53,307 nt of DNA from 2-02-FULL-43-11-A sp964477065 (GTDB taxonomy: Bacteria > Patescibacteriota > Microgenomatia > UBA1406 > HO2-37-13b), in contig CAYZCU010000002.1 of assembly GCA_964477065.1 (NCBI GenBank), positions 1-53,307 on the forward strand. The letters run 5' to 3'. Positions 23,816-32,156 of the stretch are shown in pieces; position 1 is the stretch's first letter, and every line of letters begins with the position of its first letter. A program made the translations under genes and the position numbers. The notes beneath the pieces were generated by a model. The model saw only the letters and a program-made list of their open reading frames with translations, searched no databases and was not told the origin of the DNA.

Positions 23816-25098
23816 ACAACCCAATAACAAAATTGACACTCGCCCTTCGCGATCAAGAACTTCGAAAAAAGATACTGTTTACGTTTTTCATCATTACGGT
23901 TTTTCGCATTTTTGCATTTATTCCTGTTCCCGTCGTTGATCGAACAGCACTGCAAACACTGTTTGGTTCAAGTGCTTTTTTTTCTCTTCTAGATATCTTT
24001 TCTGGAGGAACACTGATTAACTTTTCAGTGATGGCTCTTGGTCTTGGTCCGTACATTAATGCATCGATCATCTTGCAACTTTTTACGATGATTATTCCAA
24101 AACTGGAAGAATTGAGTAAAGAAGGCGAATATGGTCGTGCAAAGATTAACCAGTACACGCGCTTTCTCACGCTCCCCATAACACTTATTCAATCAATCGC
24201 ACTTTATAGTCTCTTAAGTAGTCAAAAGGTCATCCCTACACTGAACTTCCTTGAATTTCTTGCATTTGTATCAACGATCACAGCTGGATCATTTATTTTG
24301 ATGTGGCTTGGAGAAATGATTACGGAATATGGATTGGGGAATGGAATCTCCATGCTCATATTTGTTGGTATTGTCTCGCGTGTTCCTGTGAAGGCAAGCC
24401 AAGCATTCACAACCGCTTCGCAAGATACGATCATGCCTCTTCTATTTGTCATTTTCTGTATGGTGGCTGTTATTTATGCAGTTGTCATTATTAATCAGGC
24501 AGTAAGAAAAGTGCCTGTCTACTATGCAAAACGTATTAAGGGCAACCGCGTATTTCAGGGAGGATCAAACTATCTGCCTTTGCGCCTTAATCAGGCGGGA
24601 GTTATTCCTATTATTTTTGCAATTTCATTTGTGCTTTTCCCACAACTCATTGGAAACTTCCTTGTCACACTCAAGAATCCAGCTGTGCAATCATTTGCCC
24701 AGGTTCTGATAAAAACTTTTGATCCCAAAGGCCTTTTTTACAATGGGATGTATTTTGTGCTTGTTATAGCCTTTACTTTTTTCTATACGATTGTTGTCTT
24801 TAATCCAGAAAAAATTTCTGAAGAAATTCAAAAGCATGGAGGATTTATTCCTGGTATTCGACCTGGACGATCAACAAAAGAGTACTTACAGCGAATTGTC
24901 TATCGTATTACGACAGTCGGGGCGCTATTTCTTGGGCTCATCGCAATTATGCCTGCGGTTCTTTCAGCATTGACAGGGACGCAATCAATCATTATCGGAG
25001 GAACTGGTGTATTGATCGTTGTCTCAGTTGTCTTAGAGACATTCAAGACGATTGAAACGCAGATTGCAATGAAAAGTTATGACAAATTTGCTCGTTAA
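23812..25098 (+). CDS. secY: Protein translocase subunit SecY
   Basis: Central channel of the Sec translocon in the cytoplasmic membrane. 428 residues with ten membrane segments. Conserved features include GLGPYINASIILQL in the second segment, the GNGISMLIF loop and the cytoplasmic RPGRSTKEYL segment with the SecA-contact arginine. It is the last gene of the spc part. A -10 box for rpmG begins 17 nt after its stop. Confidence 0.97.
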   Translation: MNNPITKLTLALRDQELRKKILFTFFIITVFRIFAFIPVPVVDRTALQTLFGSSAFFSLLDIFSGGTLINFSVMALGLGPYINASIILQLFTMIIPKLEELSKEGEYGRAKINQYTRFLTLPITLIQSIALYSLLSSQKVIPTLNFLEFLAFVSTITAGSFILMWLGEMITEYGLGNGISMLIFVGIVSRVPVKASQAFTTASQDTIMPLLFVIFCMVAVIYAVVIINQAVRKVPVYYAKRIKGNRVFQGGSNYLPLRLNQAGVIPIIFAISFVLFPQLIGNFLVTLKNPAVQSFAQVLIKTFDPKGLFYNGMYFVLVIAFTFFYTIVVFNPEKISEEIQKHGGFIPGIRPGRSTKEYLQRIVYRITTVGALFLGLIAIMPAVLSALTGTQSIIIGGTGVLIVVSVVLETFKTIETQIAMKSYDKFAR

Positions 25099-25115
25099 AT
25101 CGGGCTAAAATTTGG

Positions 25116-25121
25116 TATAAT
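25116..25121 (+). promoter_or_regulatory. Extended -10 (TGG-TATAAT) upstream of rpmG
   Basis: TTTGGTATAAT ends 40 nt before the rpmG ATG, so this unit would have a leader of about 33 nt, unlike the leaderless promoters. No clear -35. Confidence 0.5.
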
Positions 25122-25161
25122 CACTGTTTGAACGAGATAGTTACAACAATTTACTTGAGAT

Positions 25162-25335
25162 ATGGCAAAAAAAGGTCAACGAAATCAGCACGGCATGCAA
25201 TGTTCTGTCTGTAAAAATGTCACACATGTGACTCAGCGAAACAAGCAAAATACCCCTGAACCTCTTAAACTGAGTATGTATTGCAATACCTGCAAAAAGC
25301 ACACTGAGCATAAGGAGCGAAAAAAGTTACACTAA
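25162..25335 (+). CDS. rpmG: 50S ribosomal protein L33, zinc-binding form
   Basis: 57-residue protein, MAKKGQRNQHGMQC and on. Two Cys pairs (CSVC at about 14-17 and CNTC at about 41-44) mark the zinc-binding type. The C-terminal HTEHKERKKLH is typical of L33. The location between secY and adk is not the usual one. It starts after an extended -10 and ends 3 nt before adk. Confidence 0.9.
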   Translation: MAKKGQRNQHGMQCSVCKNVTHVTQRNKQNTPEPLKLSMYCNTCKKHTEHKERKKLH

Positions 25336-25338
25336 AGC

Positions 25339-25872
25339 ATGAATATTATTCTCATTGGTCCACCTGGATCTGGAAAATCGACTCAGGGGACTCTTTTGAG
25401 CGAAGCTTTAAAATTACCCTACTTCTCAGTTGGATCGATTCTACGCTCTCTTGCAGAAGGTTCAGATGATCGTGCAAACATGATTCGTGGCTTTCTGGAT
25501 GCAGGTAATTTGCTCCCAGCAGATATCGTCCTCTCTATTATTCATGAGCATCTTCAGCACGAAAATCATAAAAACGGGTTTATTCTTGATGGTTTTCCAC
25601 GCAGTCTTGAGGAAGCTCAGAAATTTGATCAGCATATAGATAAAGTTATTTATATTCGCTTGCCTGACAAAGAATCACTTTGGCGCATTGCAAAGCGCAC
25701 AGATAAGCGACATGATCAATCTGCCTCAACTATATTGCACCGCATCGAAGTTTTTCATGAAGAAACGGATAAAGTTATCGCCTACTACAAAGAAAGGGGA
25801 CTTGTCTTGGAAGTTGATGGCATGCCATCTGCCGAAGATATTCACCACCAGATCATTCAATCACTTACCTAG
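25339..25872 (+). CDS. adk: Adenylate kinase, short form
   Basis: Interconverts ATP + AMP and 2 ADP. P-loop GPPGSGKST at 7-15; LDGFPRSLEEA holds the AMP-site Arg; RTDKRHDQS carries the lid arginines. At 177 residues it has the small lid without the zinc-finger insertion, unlike the long bacterial form of about 215. The secY-adk-map-infA order is conserved except for rpmG. Confidence 0.94.
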   Translation: MNIILIGPPGSGKSTQGTLLSEALKLPYFSVGSILRSLAEGSDDRANMIRGFLDAGNLLPADIVLSIIHEHLQHENHKNGFILDGFPRSLEEAQKFDQHIDKVIYIRLPDKESLWRIAKRTDKRHDQSASTILHRIEVFHEETDKVIAYYKERGLVLEVDGMPSAEDIHHQIIQSLT

Positions 25873-25873
25873 T

Positions 25874-26620
25874 ATGATTACCCTCAAGTCAGCAAGCGAG
25901 ATAGCTACGATGAAAGAGGGTGGTGCTATGCTTCATGAGGCCCTCATATACGCACAAAAGGTTATACAAGCCGATATGACGACACATGCGCTCAATACCC
26001 TCATAGAAGAGCGTATAGAGGCGCTGGGAGGCGAACCTGGGTTTAAACGGGTGCATGGATATAACTGGGGAACATGTATCTGTATCAATGATCAGATTGT
26101 GCATACTCCTCCATCTGATCGAATTATTCAAGATGGTGATGTCGTAACGATCGATGCTGGTGTATACTATGGAGGTTTCCATACAGATTCAGCAGTCACG
26201 CTACAGGTAGGTCCACAAGATCCTGCAGTAACACTTTTTCTGGATACAGGTAAAAAAGCCCTTGAGAAGGCTCTGAAAGTTGCCAAGGTTGGCAATAGAA
26301 TCGGGCATATTTCACAGGCTTTTCAGGAAACAATTGAGTCAGCTGGATATAGTATCGTCAAGGAGTTGACGGGCCACGGAGTTGGTCATGAGCTTCATGA
26401 GGATCCCTATATACCCTGCTTTGTTGATCGACCTGTCATGAAAACAAAGGAATTGAAGGTGGGAATGACACTTGCTCTGGAAGTTATGTATGCGATGGGT
26501 AAGCCAAAAATCGCGACAGAACGCGACGGATGGTCAATTCACCTTGTTGATAAAAGCATTGCGGGGACATTCGAGCACAGTATTGCGCTGACTGAAAATG
26601 GGACTTTAATTTTGACATAG
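25874..26620 (+). CDS. map: Methionine aminopeptidase, type I
   Basis: Removes N-terminal Met from new proteins. From the ATG at 25874 it has 248 residues. The five metal ligands are visible: Asp in TIDAGV, Asp in HTDSAV, His in GHGVGHELHE, Glu in ALEVMY and Glu in TFEHSIALTE. The substrate His is in HGYNWGTC. The frame is open from 25688, but that part overlaps adk and is not family sequence. Confidence 0.96.
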   Translation: MITLKSASEIATMKEGGAMLHEALIYAQKVIQADMTTHALNTLIEERIEALGGEPGFKRVHGYNWGTCICINDQIVHTPPSDRIIQDGDVVTIDAGVYYGGFHTDSAVTLQVGPQDPAVTLFLDTGKKALEKALKVAKVGNRIGHISQAFQETIESAGYSIVKELTGHGVGHELHEDPYIPCFVDRPVMKTKELKVGMTLALEVMYAMGKPKIATERDGWSIHLVDKSIAGTFEHSIALTENGTLILT

Positions 26621-26628
26621 GTCTATGG

Positions 26629-26634
26629 TACAAT
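26629..26634 (+). promoter_or_regulatory. Extended -10 (TGG-TACAAT) of infA
   Basis: TACAAT with upstream TGG ends 9 nt before the ATG at 26644, giving a leader of about 2 nt. Confidence 0.45.
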
Positions 26635-26643
26635 ATAAACTCT

Positions 26644-26931
26644 ATGCAAAGTAACAGTAGAGGTAGATCGAAGAGTAATAAGCCGGGGAAACCATTTACC
26701 GTCCGAAAAGAAAATCCAGATGTGATACGTGTTTTTGGAGAAGTCGTCGAAAACTTGCCAAACAGACTTTTTCGTGTCAAGCTTGACGAAGCACATGGGA
26801 ATAATGTTTTGATCTGTTATTTGTCTGGAAAAATGAGGAAGAATTATATTAAAATCCTTCCTGGAGATAAGGTCGAACTTGAAATATCTAAGTACGATCA
26901 AGATAAAGGTCGCATAGTTTATAGAAAATAA
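26644..26931 (+). CDS. infA: Translation initiation factor IF-1 with N-terminal extension
   Basis: Single OB-fold factor that binds the 30S A site. The core matches well (FGEVVENLPNRLFRVKLDE, then LSGKMRKNYIKILPGDKVE). The protein has 95 residues; family members have about 72. The extra 23 or so N-terminal residues are basic and polar (MQSNSRGRSKSNKPGKP). No internal Met or other usual start fits a shorter form, and the -10 at 26629 supports this start. The stop overlaps the rpmJ start (TAATG). Confidence 0.92.
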   Translation: MQSNSRGRSKSNKPGKPFTVRKENPDVIRVFGEVVENLPNRLFRVKLDEAHGNNVLICYLSGKMRKNYIKILPGDKVELEISKYDQDKGRIVYRK

Positions 26932-27047
26932 TGAAAGTACGAGCATCAATTACAACAATGTGTAAGAATTGTAAAATCGTCATCCGAAAAGGACGACGAT
27001 ATGTGCGTTGTACGGTTAATCCAAAACATATTCAAAAACAAGGATAA
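26931..27047 (+). CDS. rpmJ: 50S ribosomal protein L36
   Basis: 38-residue zinc-ribbon protein of the 50S subunit, beginning MKVRASITTMCKNCKIVIRK. CKNC plus a distant Cys and His (RCTVNPKH) form the metal site. It shares one base with the infA stop (TAATG) and keeps the IF-1/L36/S13 order. Confidence 0.95.
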   Translation: MKVRASITTMCKNCKIVIRKGRRYVRCTVNPKHIQKQG

Positions 27048-27053
27048 ATAATT

Positions 27054-27455
27054 ATGATACGACTAGCAGGCCATAACTTACCAGATACACATCGCATCGA
27101 ATTTGCGCTGACATCTATTTATGGTATTGGCTGGAAGCGAGCAGGAGACATCTTGAAAGCAATTAAGCTCGATAAAGATACCAAAGTAGCTGATTTGACT
27201 GATGAAAGTGTTCAAATGCTTCAGGCAGCTGTGAGTAAGTACAAAGTTGAGGGAGATTTGCGAGAAGAGACAAACGACAACATCAAGAGACTTCGTGAAA
27301 TAAGTGCGTATCGTGGATCTCGTCATGCACGAGGCTTGCCAGCACATGGTCAGCGAACACGCTCTAATGCGCGTACGCAACGAGGTAAGAAGAAAACAGT
27401 TGGCTCATTTACAAAAGAAGATCTTGCACGAATGCAACAACAGAATAAAAAATAA
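27054..27455 (+). CDS. rpsM: 30S ribosomal protein S13
   Basis: Head protein that contacts the P-site tRNA and 50S bridges. 133 residues with IRLAGHNLPDTHRIEFALTS and the basic SRHARGLPAHGQRTRSNART tail. An AAGGA motif lies about 10 nt upstream, one of very few possible Shine-Dalgarno matches, though it overlaps the end of rpmJ. Confidence 0.96.
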   Translation: MIRLAGHNLPDTHRIEFALTSIYGIGWKRAGDILKAIKLDKDTKVADLTDESVQMLQAAVSKYKVEGDLREETNDNIKRLREISAYRGSRHARGLPAHGQRTRSNARTQRGKKKTVGSFTKEDLARMQQQNKK

Positions 27456-27458
27456 CCT

Positions 27459-27833
27459 ATGGCTGTTAAAAAAGAAAAGAAACATATTGAAAAGGGTCGA
27501 ATATATGTCACTGCGACATATAACAATACTCTTGTAACAGTTACGGATGATAAGGGGCAACCCTGCCTCAATGGTTCATGTGGTATGTATGGATTTTCTG
27601 GAACACGAAAATCAACACCGTATGCAGCAACAGTGACCGTGCAAACAGTCCTGCAAAAAGCTCTTGATGAACACCATATGCGCGAGGTTGCAATTTATAT
27701 AAAAGGAATTGGTCCAGGGCGATCAGCAGCGCTGAAAGCTATCAAAGCAATGGGAGTAAATGTTAATAAGATTATGGATGTGACACCTGTCCCACATAAC
27801 GGGGTTCGTCCACCGAAACAACGAAAGGGATAA
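27459..27833 (+). CDS. rpsK: 30S ribosomal protein S11
   Basis: Platform protein near the E site. 124 residues; GRIYVTATYNNTLVTVTD at the start and DVTPVPHNGVRPPKQRKG at the end are diagnostic. The start follows rpsM by 3 nt. Confidence 0.96.
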   Translation: MAVKKEKKHIEKGRIYVTATYNNTLVTVTDDKGQPCLNGSCGMYGFSGTRKSTPYAATVTVQTVLQKALDEHHMREVAIYIKGIGPGRSAALKAIKAMGVNVNKIMDVTPVPHNGVRPPKQRKG

Positions 27834-27848
27834 CTTTTCAATACACCT

Positions 27849-28469
27849 ATGCGATACACAGGACCACGAAACAGATTAGCACGCCGAGAGGGAGTTGATT
27901 TGGGCTTGAAAACTGAAGGATCAAAAGCGCAAGCAAGTTTGCTTCGTCGATTAGCTATTAAGCCGGGACAAAAGCCAAATAGTCGATTTAAAAAGCTGAC
28001 AGAATATGGTCAACAGCTTCGTGAAAAGCAAAAAGTACAACGTATGTATGGCCTGACAGAATCAACATTGCGAAAATATTTTGAAAAAGCAAGTATGCAT
28101 GTTGGAAACACAAGTCATCTTTTTGTTCATTTTCTTGAATGGAGACTCGATAATGTTGTGTATCGACTTGGTTTTGCACCAACACGTGCATCAGCTCGAC
28201 AATTAGTAAACCACGGTCATTTTTTGGTTAATGGTAAGAAAGCAAGTATCCCATCAGCTCAAGTAAAAGTTGATGATATTATTACTTTTAAAAAAGATAA
28301 AACACGTTCAATTCCGTATGTGCAAGAATTGCTCAGTCAAAAAAACACCACCCTTCCAGTTTGGCTTGAAAGAAAAGCTGATGCAGGTAAGGTTGTTGGT
28401 GTGCCCGAAGTTGAATCCATCGGTAACGATGTGAACCTTCAGGCTGTTATAGAGTTCTATTCCCGATAA
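27849..28469 (+). CDS. rpsD: 30S ribosomal protein S4
   Basis: Early 16S rRNA binder with an S4 RNA-binding domain (RLDNVVYRLGFAPTRASARQ, about 98-117). 206 residues, no N-terminal zinc site. Its position between rpsK and rpoA is the ancestral one. Confidence 0.96.
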   Translation: MRYTGPRNRLARREGVDLGLKTEGSKAQASLLRRLAIKPGQKPNSRFKKLTEYGQQLREKQKVQRMYGLTESTLRKYFEKASMHVGNTSHLFVHFLEWRLDNVVYRLGFAPTRASARQLVNHGHFLVNGKKASIPSAQVKVDDIITFKKDKTRSIPYVQELLSQKNTTLPVWLERKADAGKVVGVPEVESIGNDVNLQAVIEFYSR

Positions 28470-28474
28470 AATAT

Positions 28475-29413
28475 ATGTTGGTACCAGACTTCGTTACACA
28501 AACAATTGATGGGACAGAGAGTTATGCAAAGTTTGTATTTACTCCACTCCCTGCAGGATTTGGCAATAGCATGGGTAATGCATTGCGACGCGTTATGCTT
28601 TCTTCACTTGAGGGTCCTGCTATTACGTATGTCAAAATGAATGATGTTGTGCATCCTTTTTCAACCCTTGAAGGGGTGAAAGAGTCTGGACTTGAAATTA
28701 TTCTTAATTTGAAGGAATTGCGCTTTAGAGCAACAGGTAAAGGTCCATTCACCTTGACCTTATCACATAAAGGAAAAGGTGTTGTGACAGGAGCAGATTT
28801 CAAAGGTGACGTCGAAGTTGTCAACACAGATCAGCAGATTGCTGAACTGACCACACCAAAGGCACATCTTGATATCGAACTTACGATTGAAATGGGTATT
28901 GGATACAGTCCATCTGAAGAAAAAGAGAAACCAACATTTGGGACACTCGCTATGGATTCTGTCTTCTCACCTGTTAAGCGAACAACCTTCAAAGTTGAAG
29001 ATGAGCGTGTTGGACGAAAGACAAATTTTGATAAATTGACACTTGAGGTCTGGACTGATGGATCAATCACTCCTCATGATGCATTGACTCGATCAGCACA
29101 TATTTTGGGATCATTCTTTACCTACATGATGTCTGGTGAAGATGTTGAAGGTCGAAAATCAGTTGGGTCTGATGGTGTTGCCCTTTCAGGTACAGCACAT
29201 GTCGATCCGCATGTCTATGAAATCATTATCGATGAACTTGATTTGCCAACACGAGTCATCAATGCACTGCTTCGAGAAAAAATTGAAACAGTTGGTGATC
29301 TCGCTGAAAGAGGACAAGAAGCACTTGTCAGCTTGAAGGGCGTTGGTCGAAAGTCCATTTCATTGATTGAGAAGGAAATTGAAAAATTAGGAGTTATTCT
29401 TGAAGATAAGTAA
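28475..29413 (+). CDS. rpoA: RNA polymerase alpha subunit
   Basis: Assembly scaffold of RNA polymerase. The N-terminal domain (1-230) has FGNSMGNALRRVMLSSLEGP. The C-terminal domain (about 245-312) with its helix-hairpin-helix (LVSLKGVGRKSISLIEKEI) is present, so UP-element and activator contacts are possible. 312 residues, standard. rplQ starts at the next base. Confidence 0.97.
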   Translation: MLVPDFVTQTIDGTESYAKFVFTPLPAGFGNSMGNALRRVMLSSLEGPAITYVKMNDVVHPFSTLEGVKESGLEIILNLKELRFRATGKGPFTLTLSHKGKGVVTGADFKGDVEVVNTDQQIAELTTPKAHLDIELTIEMGIGYSPSEEKEKPTFGTLAMDSVFSPVKRTTFKVEDERVGRKTNFDKLTLEVWTDGSITPHDALTRSAHILGSFFTYMMSGEDVEGRKSVGSDGVALSGTAHVDPHVYEIIIDELDLPTRVINALLREKIETVGDLAERGQEALVSLKGVGRKSISLIEKEIEKLGVILEDK

Positions 29414-29845
29414 ATGAAACACGGTATCAAAAAAGTCAAGTTCACGAAAGGTCAAGATTCGCACCAAGCACTTGTGCGTAAGTTGTGTTTGAATTTCTTG
29501 AAGCATGGACACATTGATACCACGACAAAGCGAGCAAAATTTTTGAAGGCTCGTATTGATCGCATGGTTCATAAGGCTCAGAAGGGAACTCTTGCAGACA
29601 GGAACGTATTGCTCAAAGAATTAGCTGACGTAACTGCAGTTGATAATTTGATCAATGTTATTGCTCCTACATTTAAGCGATCAACAGGATTTGTCTCATT
29701 GTCAAAATTGATGATTCGCGAAGGTGATAGTGCAGATATGTCTCGACTTGTATGGGTCAAAGAAGCTCAAACAGAAAAAGGTGTGACGCCTGATGCGAAA
29801 CCCGCAAAAAAGCCAGCAGTCAAAAAAGTTACTGAAAAGAAATAA
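29414..29845 (+). CDS. rplQ: 50S ribosomal protein L17
   Basis: Tunnel-exit protein. 143 residues; the core (MKHGIKKVKFTKGQDSHQ, LCLNFLKHGHIDTTTKRAK) is followed by a Lys/Pro/Ala tail (PDAKPAKKPAVKKVTEKK). It starts on the base directly after the rpoA stop. Confidence 0.95.
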   Translation: MKHGIKKVKFTKGQDSHQALVRKLCLNFLKHGHIDTTTKRAKFLKARIDRMVHKAQKGTLADRNVLLKELADVTAVDNLINVIAPTFKRSTGFVSLSKLMIREGDSADMSRLVWVKEAQTEKGVTPDAKPAKKPAVKKVTEKK

Positions 29846-29848
29846 TAT

Positions 29849-30274
29849 ATGGCACATCTTACACATCTGACACCAAGCGCCCGAAAGGAAGACGTTGTTC
29901 GCAACTGGCATCTGATTGATATGAAGGGTAAGGTCCTTGGTCGAACAGTTTCTGACATCAGTCAATTGCTTATCGGTAAACATAAGAAAGATTACATTTC
30001 TCATGTTGATAGCGGAGATTATGTGGTGGTTATCAATGCAAAAGATGTTGTGGTGACTGGACGCAAGGCTGAACAAAAGGTTTATACACGATACTCTGGC
30101 TACCCAGGTGGCTTACGAGAAGCATCATACAAACAGGTTATGGAAAAGGATCCACGAAAGATCATCCAAAATGCTGTTAATGGGATGTTGCCTAAAAATA
30201 AGCTTCGTGCGCAGAGGATGACTCGATTATATGTTTTTTCGGATAATACACATCCTTATTCTGATAAATTTTAA
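29849..30274 (+). CDS. rplM: 50S ribosomal protein L13
   Basis: Early 50S assembly protein. 141 residues with WHLIDMKGKVLGRTVSDISQ and VNGMLPKNKLRAQRMTRL. The rplM-rpsI pair follows rplQ directly here. Confidence 0.96.
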   Translation: MAHLTHLTPSARKEDVVRNWHLIDMKGKVLGRTVSDISQLLIGKHKKDYISHVDSGDYVVVINAKDVVVTGRKAEQKVYTRYSGYPGGLREASYKQVMEKDPRKIIQNAVNGMLPKNKLRAQRMTRLYVFSDNTHPYSDKF

Positions 30275-30276
30275 CT

Positions 30277-30723
30277 ATGGCAACTAAAGCAAAAGCACTG
30301 ACATATTATGAAGCAATTGGTCGACGCCGATCAGCAGTTGCCCGCGTTCGATTGTATATCCAAAAAGCAAAGACATTAAGTGTTAATTCTGAGGTTAAAA
30401 AAGGTGAAATCATGGTCAATGATCTTCCAATTGATACGTACTTTCCCCTTGATACTGACAAAAAAGTATATTTGAAGCCTTTGGAAATTGCTGATGCTGT
30501 TGGTCGATTTGCAATCTCAATCGTCGTTCGCGGTGGTGGGAAGCATGGCCAGCTCGAAGCAACAGCTATGGGCCTTGCACGAACACTTGAGCTTGTCGAT
30601 GGATCCCTACGAGCACAGTTGAAGCCTGAAGGACTCCTTACCCGTGATTCACGCACTCGTGAGCGCCGAAAGCCTGGTACAGGTGGACGAGCACGACGTC
30701 AAAAGCAGTCACCAAAGCGATAA
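30277..30723 (+). CDS. rpsI: 30S ribosomal protein S9
   Basis: Its C-terminal tail reaches the P-site tRNA. 148 residues with YYEAIGRRRSAVARVRLY and the LLTRDSRTRERRKPGTGGRA tail, ending in SPKR. Only one base separates it from the convergent VanW gene. Confidence 0.96.
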   Translation: MATKAKALTYYEAIGRRRSAVARVRLYIQKAKTLSVNSEVKKGEIMVNDLPIDTYFPLDTDKKVYLKPLEIADAVGRFAISIVVRGGGKHGQLEATAMGLARTLELVDGSLRAQLKPEGLLTRDSRTRERRKPGTGGRARRQKQSPKR

Positions 30724-30724
30724 G

Positions 30725-32110
30725 CTACTGCGTTCCAACAAGAAAGATCGCTTTCCATGGTCGATACACAGAGTAGAAGGTTCTATCCTGCGTGACTGTC
30801 CCATCTGCCTGAATAACTTTATACGTAAATGATGACTTTGCCCCAGGTGCAGACCAGTCTACTTGCTTAGTAACGCCACGAGGAAGCGTAGGATCGTCTT
30901 GATAGAGCGCCTCTGGAGCAGGTCGCTGATCGTACAGCCGAGGTTCTGACAGCTCAACACGACGATTATCCTTTGTTCCATAAAACTCAAAAACGACTGT
31001 TCGAGCTACCGTATCAGTCTTTGTTTGAATCAAGATATGTCCCGGTGTGTCATTTTTAAACTTAAAGTCCACAGTTGGACTGTACACTGTCGCGTCGAGT
31101 CCGGGCTTACTATCATTTTCATAGTAGTGGACACGATAGGCATGTGCATGACGTTCGACGATCGGCAGTCCCGTATTGAGCGCCGCTCGAAAAAGTGTTG
31201 AAGAGTTTTGACAAATCCCTCCACCATCTCCCAACACCGTACGACCTTCTTTAATTACATAGCCTGTTTTGTACCCAGTTGAAAGAGATACATCACCCAA
31301 GGTGGCATTATATGAAAATGTTTCTCCAGGGGGAATCAAGACGCCATGAAACCGTGATGCTGACAAGAGGACATTATGGACCCGCTCAGGAGATGAACCT
31401 GTGTAGTTTGACTTCCCTTCACCTATCTTCTCTTGTATACCAAGGTCGTTTGTATCGCCTGTTTTAATCTCTGGGGCAACCACCGTATCATGGACCAAGA
31501 ATGTTGGAGAGGGACTGAGCTTTGGATTAAGCAAAAAGGTAACGATATCATCATGTGTTGCATCTTTATCAATCTCGATACCGTTTTTCTCAGTTTTAAA
31601 TGACGTTACCCGATTGTTTTTAAATGTAAACAATGCATCTTCGGCAGGCACTGAGTATGTTTCATCAACCTCTTCGAGATACGTATCGACGGGCTCCATG
31701 GTAAACATTGGCTTGTAGGTGAAGGTATATTCATTAAGATTAAAGAACGTACTTGCGATTTGAAGCAGACGACTGGGGAGATGAGGAGTTCGTCCAATAA
31801 GCAGTGCCTGATCAGCAATATGGTCGCTATCATAGTGAAGCGCAAGTGTCTTCCCTGAAAAAGTAGCGACTGATTCCTCATAACGCACATGTAAAATCAG
31901 GGTACTGAGGGCTTTATTCTTGGGTTTGAAGTAGGCATGTATATCCTGACGTGTTTTCCCTCCAAAATCTACCCCGTTGACAACAACATGCGGGTAAACT
32001 TTTCCATCATATTTTTGTGTCTGTTCGACTGCATAGGTACAGAGAACAAACATACTGATACTGACAAAAAGTATGACAAACAATAGTGATCGTGTTATGG
32101 TGTATTTCAT
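30725..32110 (-). CDS. VanW-family protein with peptidoglycan-binding-like domain
   Basis: 461 residues. An N-terminal membrane segment (about 7-27) is followed by a YoaR-like putative peptidoglycan-binding region (about 40-230) and the VanW domain (about 240-390), with ETFSYNATLGDVS and the GGGICQNSSTLFRAAL motif. The C-terminal part is beta-rich. VanW is found near glycopeptide-resistance genes, but its activity is unknown and the name does not imply resistance here. An external wall-related role is inferred. Confidence 0.87.
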   Translation of the reverse strand: MKYTITRSLLFVILFVSISMFVLCTYAVEQTQKYDGKVYPHVVVNGVDFGGKTRQDIHAYFKPKNKALSTLILHVRYEESVATFSGKTLALHYDSDHIADQALLIGRTPHLPSRLLQIASTFFNLNEYTFTYKPMFTMEPVDTYLEEVDETYSVPAEDALFTFKNNRVTSFKTEKNGIEIDKDATHDDIVTFLLNPKLSPSPTFLVHDTVVAPEIKTGDTNDLGIQEKIGEGKSNYTGSSPERVHNVLLSASRFHGVLIPPGETFSYNATLGDVSLSTGYKTGYVIKEGRTVLGDGGGICQNSSTLFRAALNTGLPIVERHAHAYRVHYYENDSKPGLDATVYSPTVDFKFKNDTPGHILIQTKTDTVARTVVFEFYGTKDNRRVELSEPRLYDQRPAPEALYQDDPTLPRGVTKQVDWSAPGAKSSFTYKVIQADGTVTQDRTFYSVYRPWKAIFLVGTQ

Positions 32111-32144
32111 GTACGAATGACTTTAAAACAAGATTGAAATCAAC

Positions 32145-32154
32145 TACTATTATA
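32145..32154. promoter_or_regulatory. Overlapping divergent -10 boxes
   Basis: Plus strand: TACTAT (32145-32150) ends 6 nt before the ATG at 32157. Minus strand: TATAAT (32149-32154) points to the VanW gene, with a leader of about 32 nt. The two hexamers share two bases, so both polymerases could not occupy them at once. Confidence 0.5.
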
Positions 32155-32156
32155 GT

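Noticed and set aside
30725..32110. Vancomycin-resistance determinant from VanW similarity
   Set aside because: VanW-type domains are widespread in non-resistant bacteria and none of the vanHAX or regulator genes are present.
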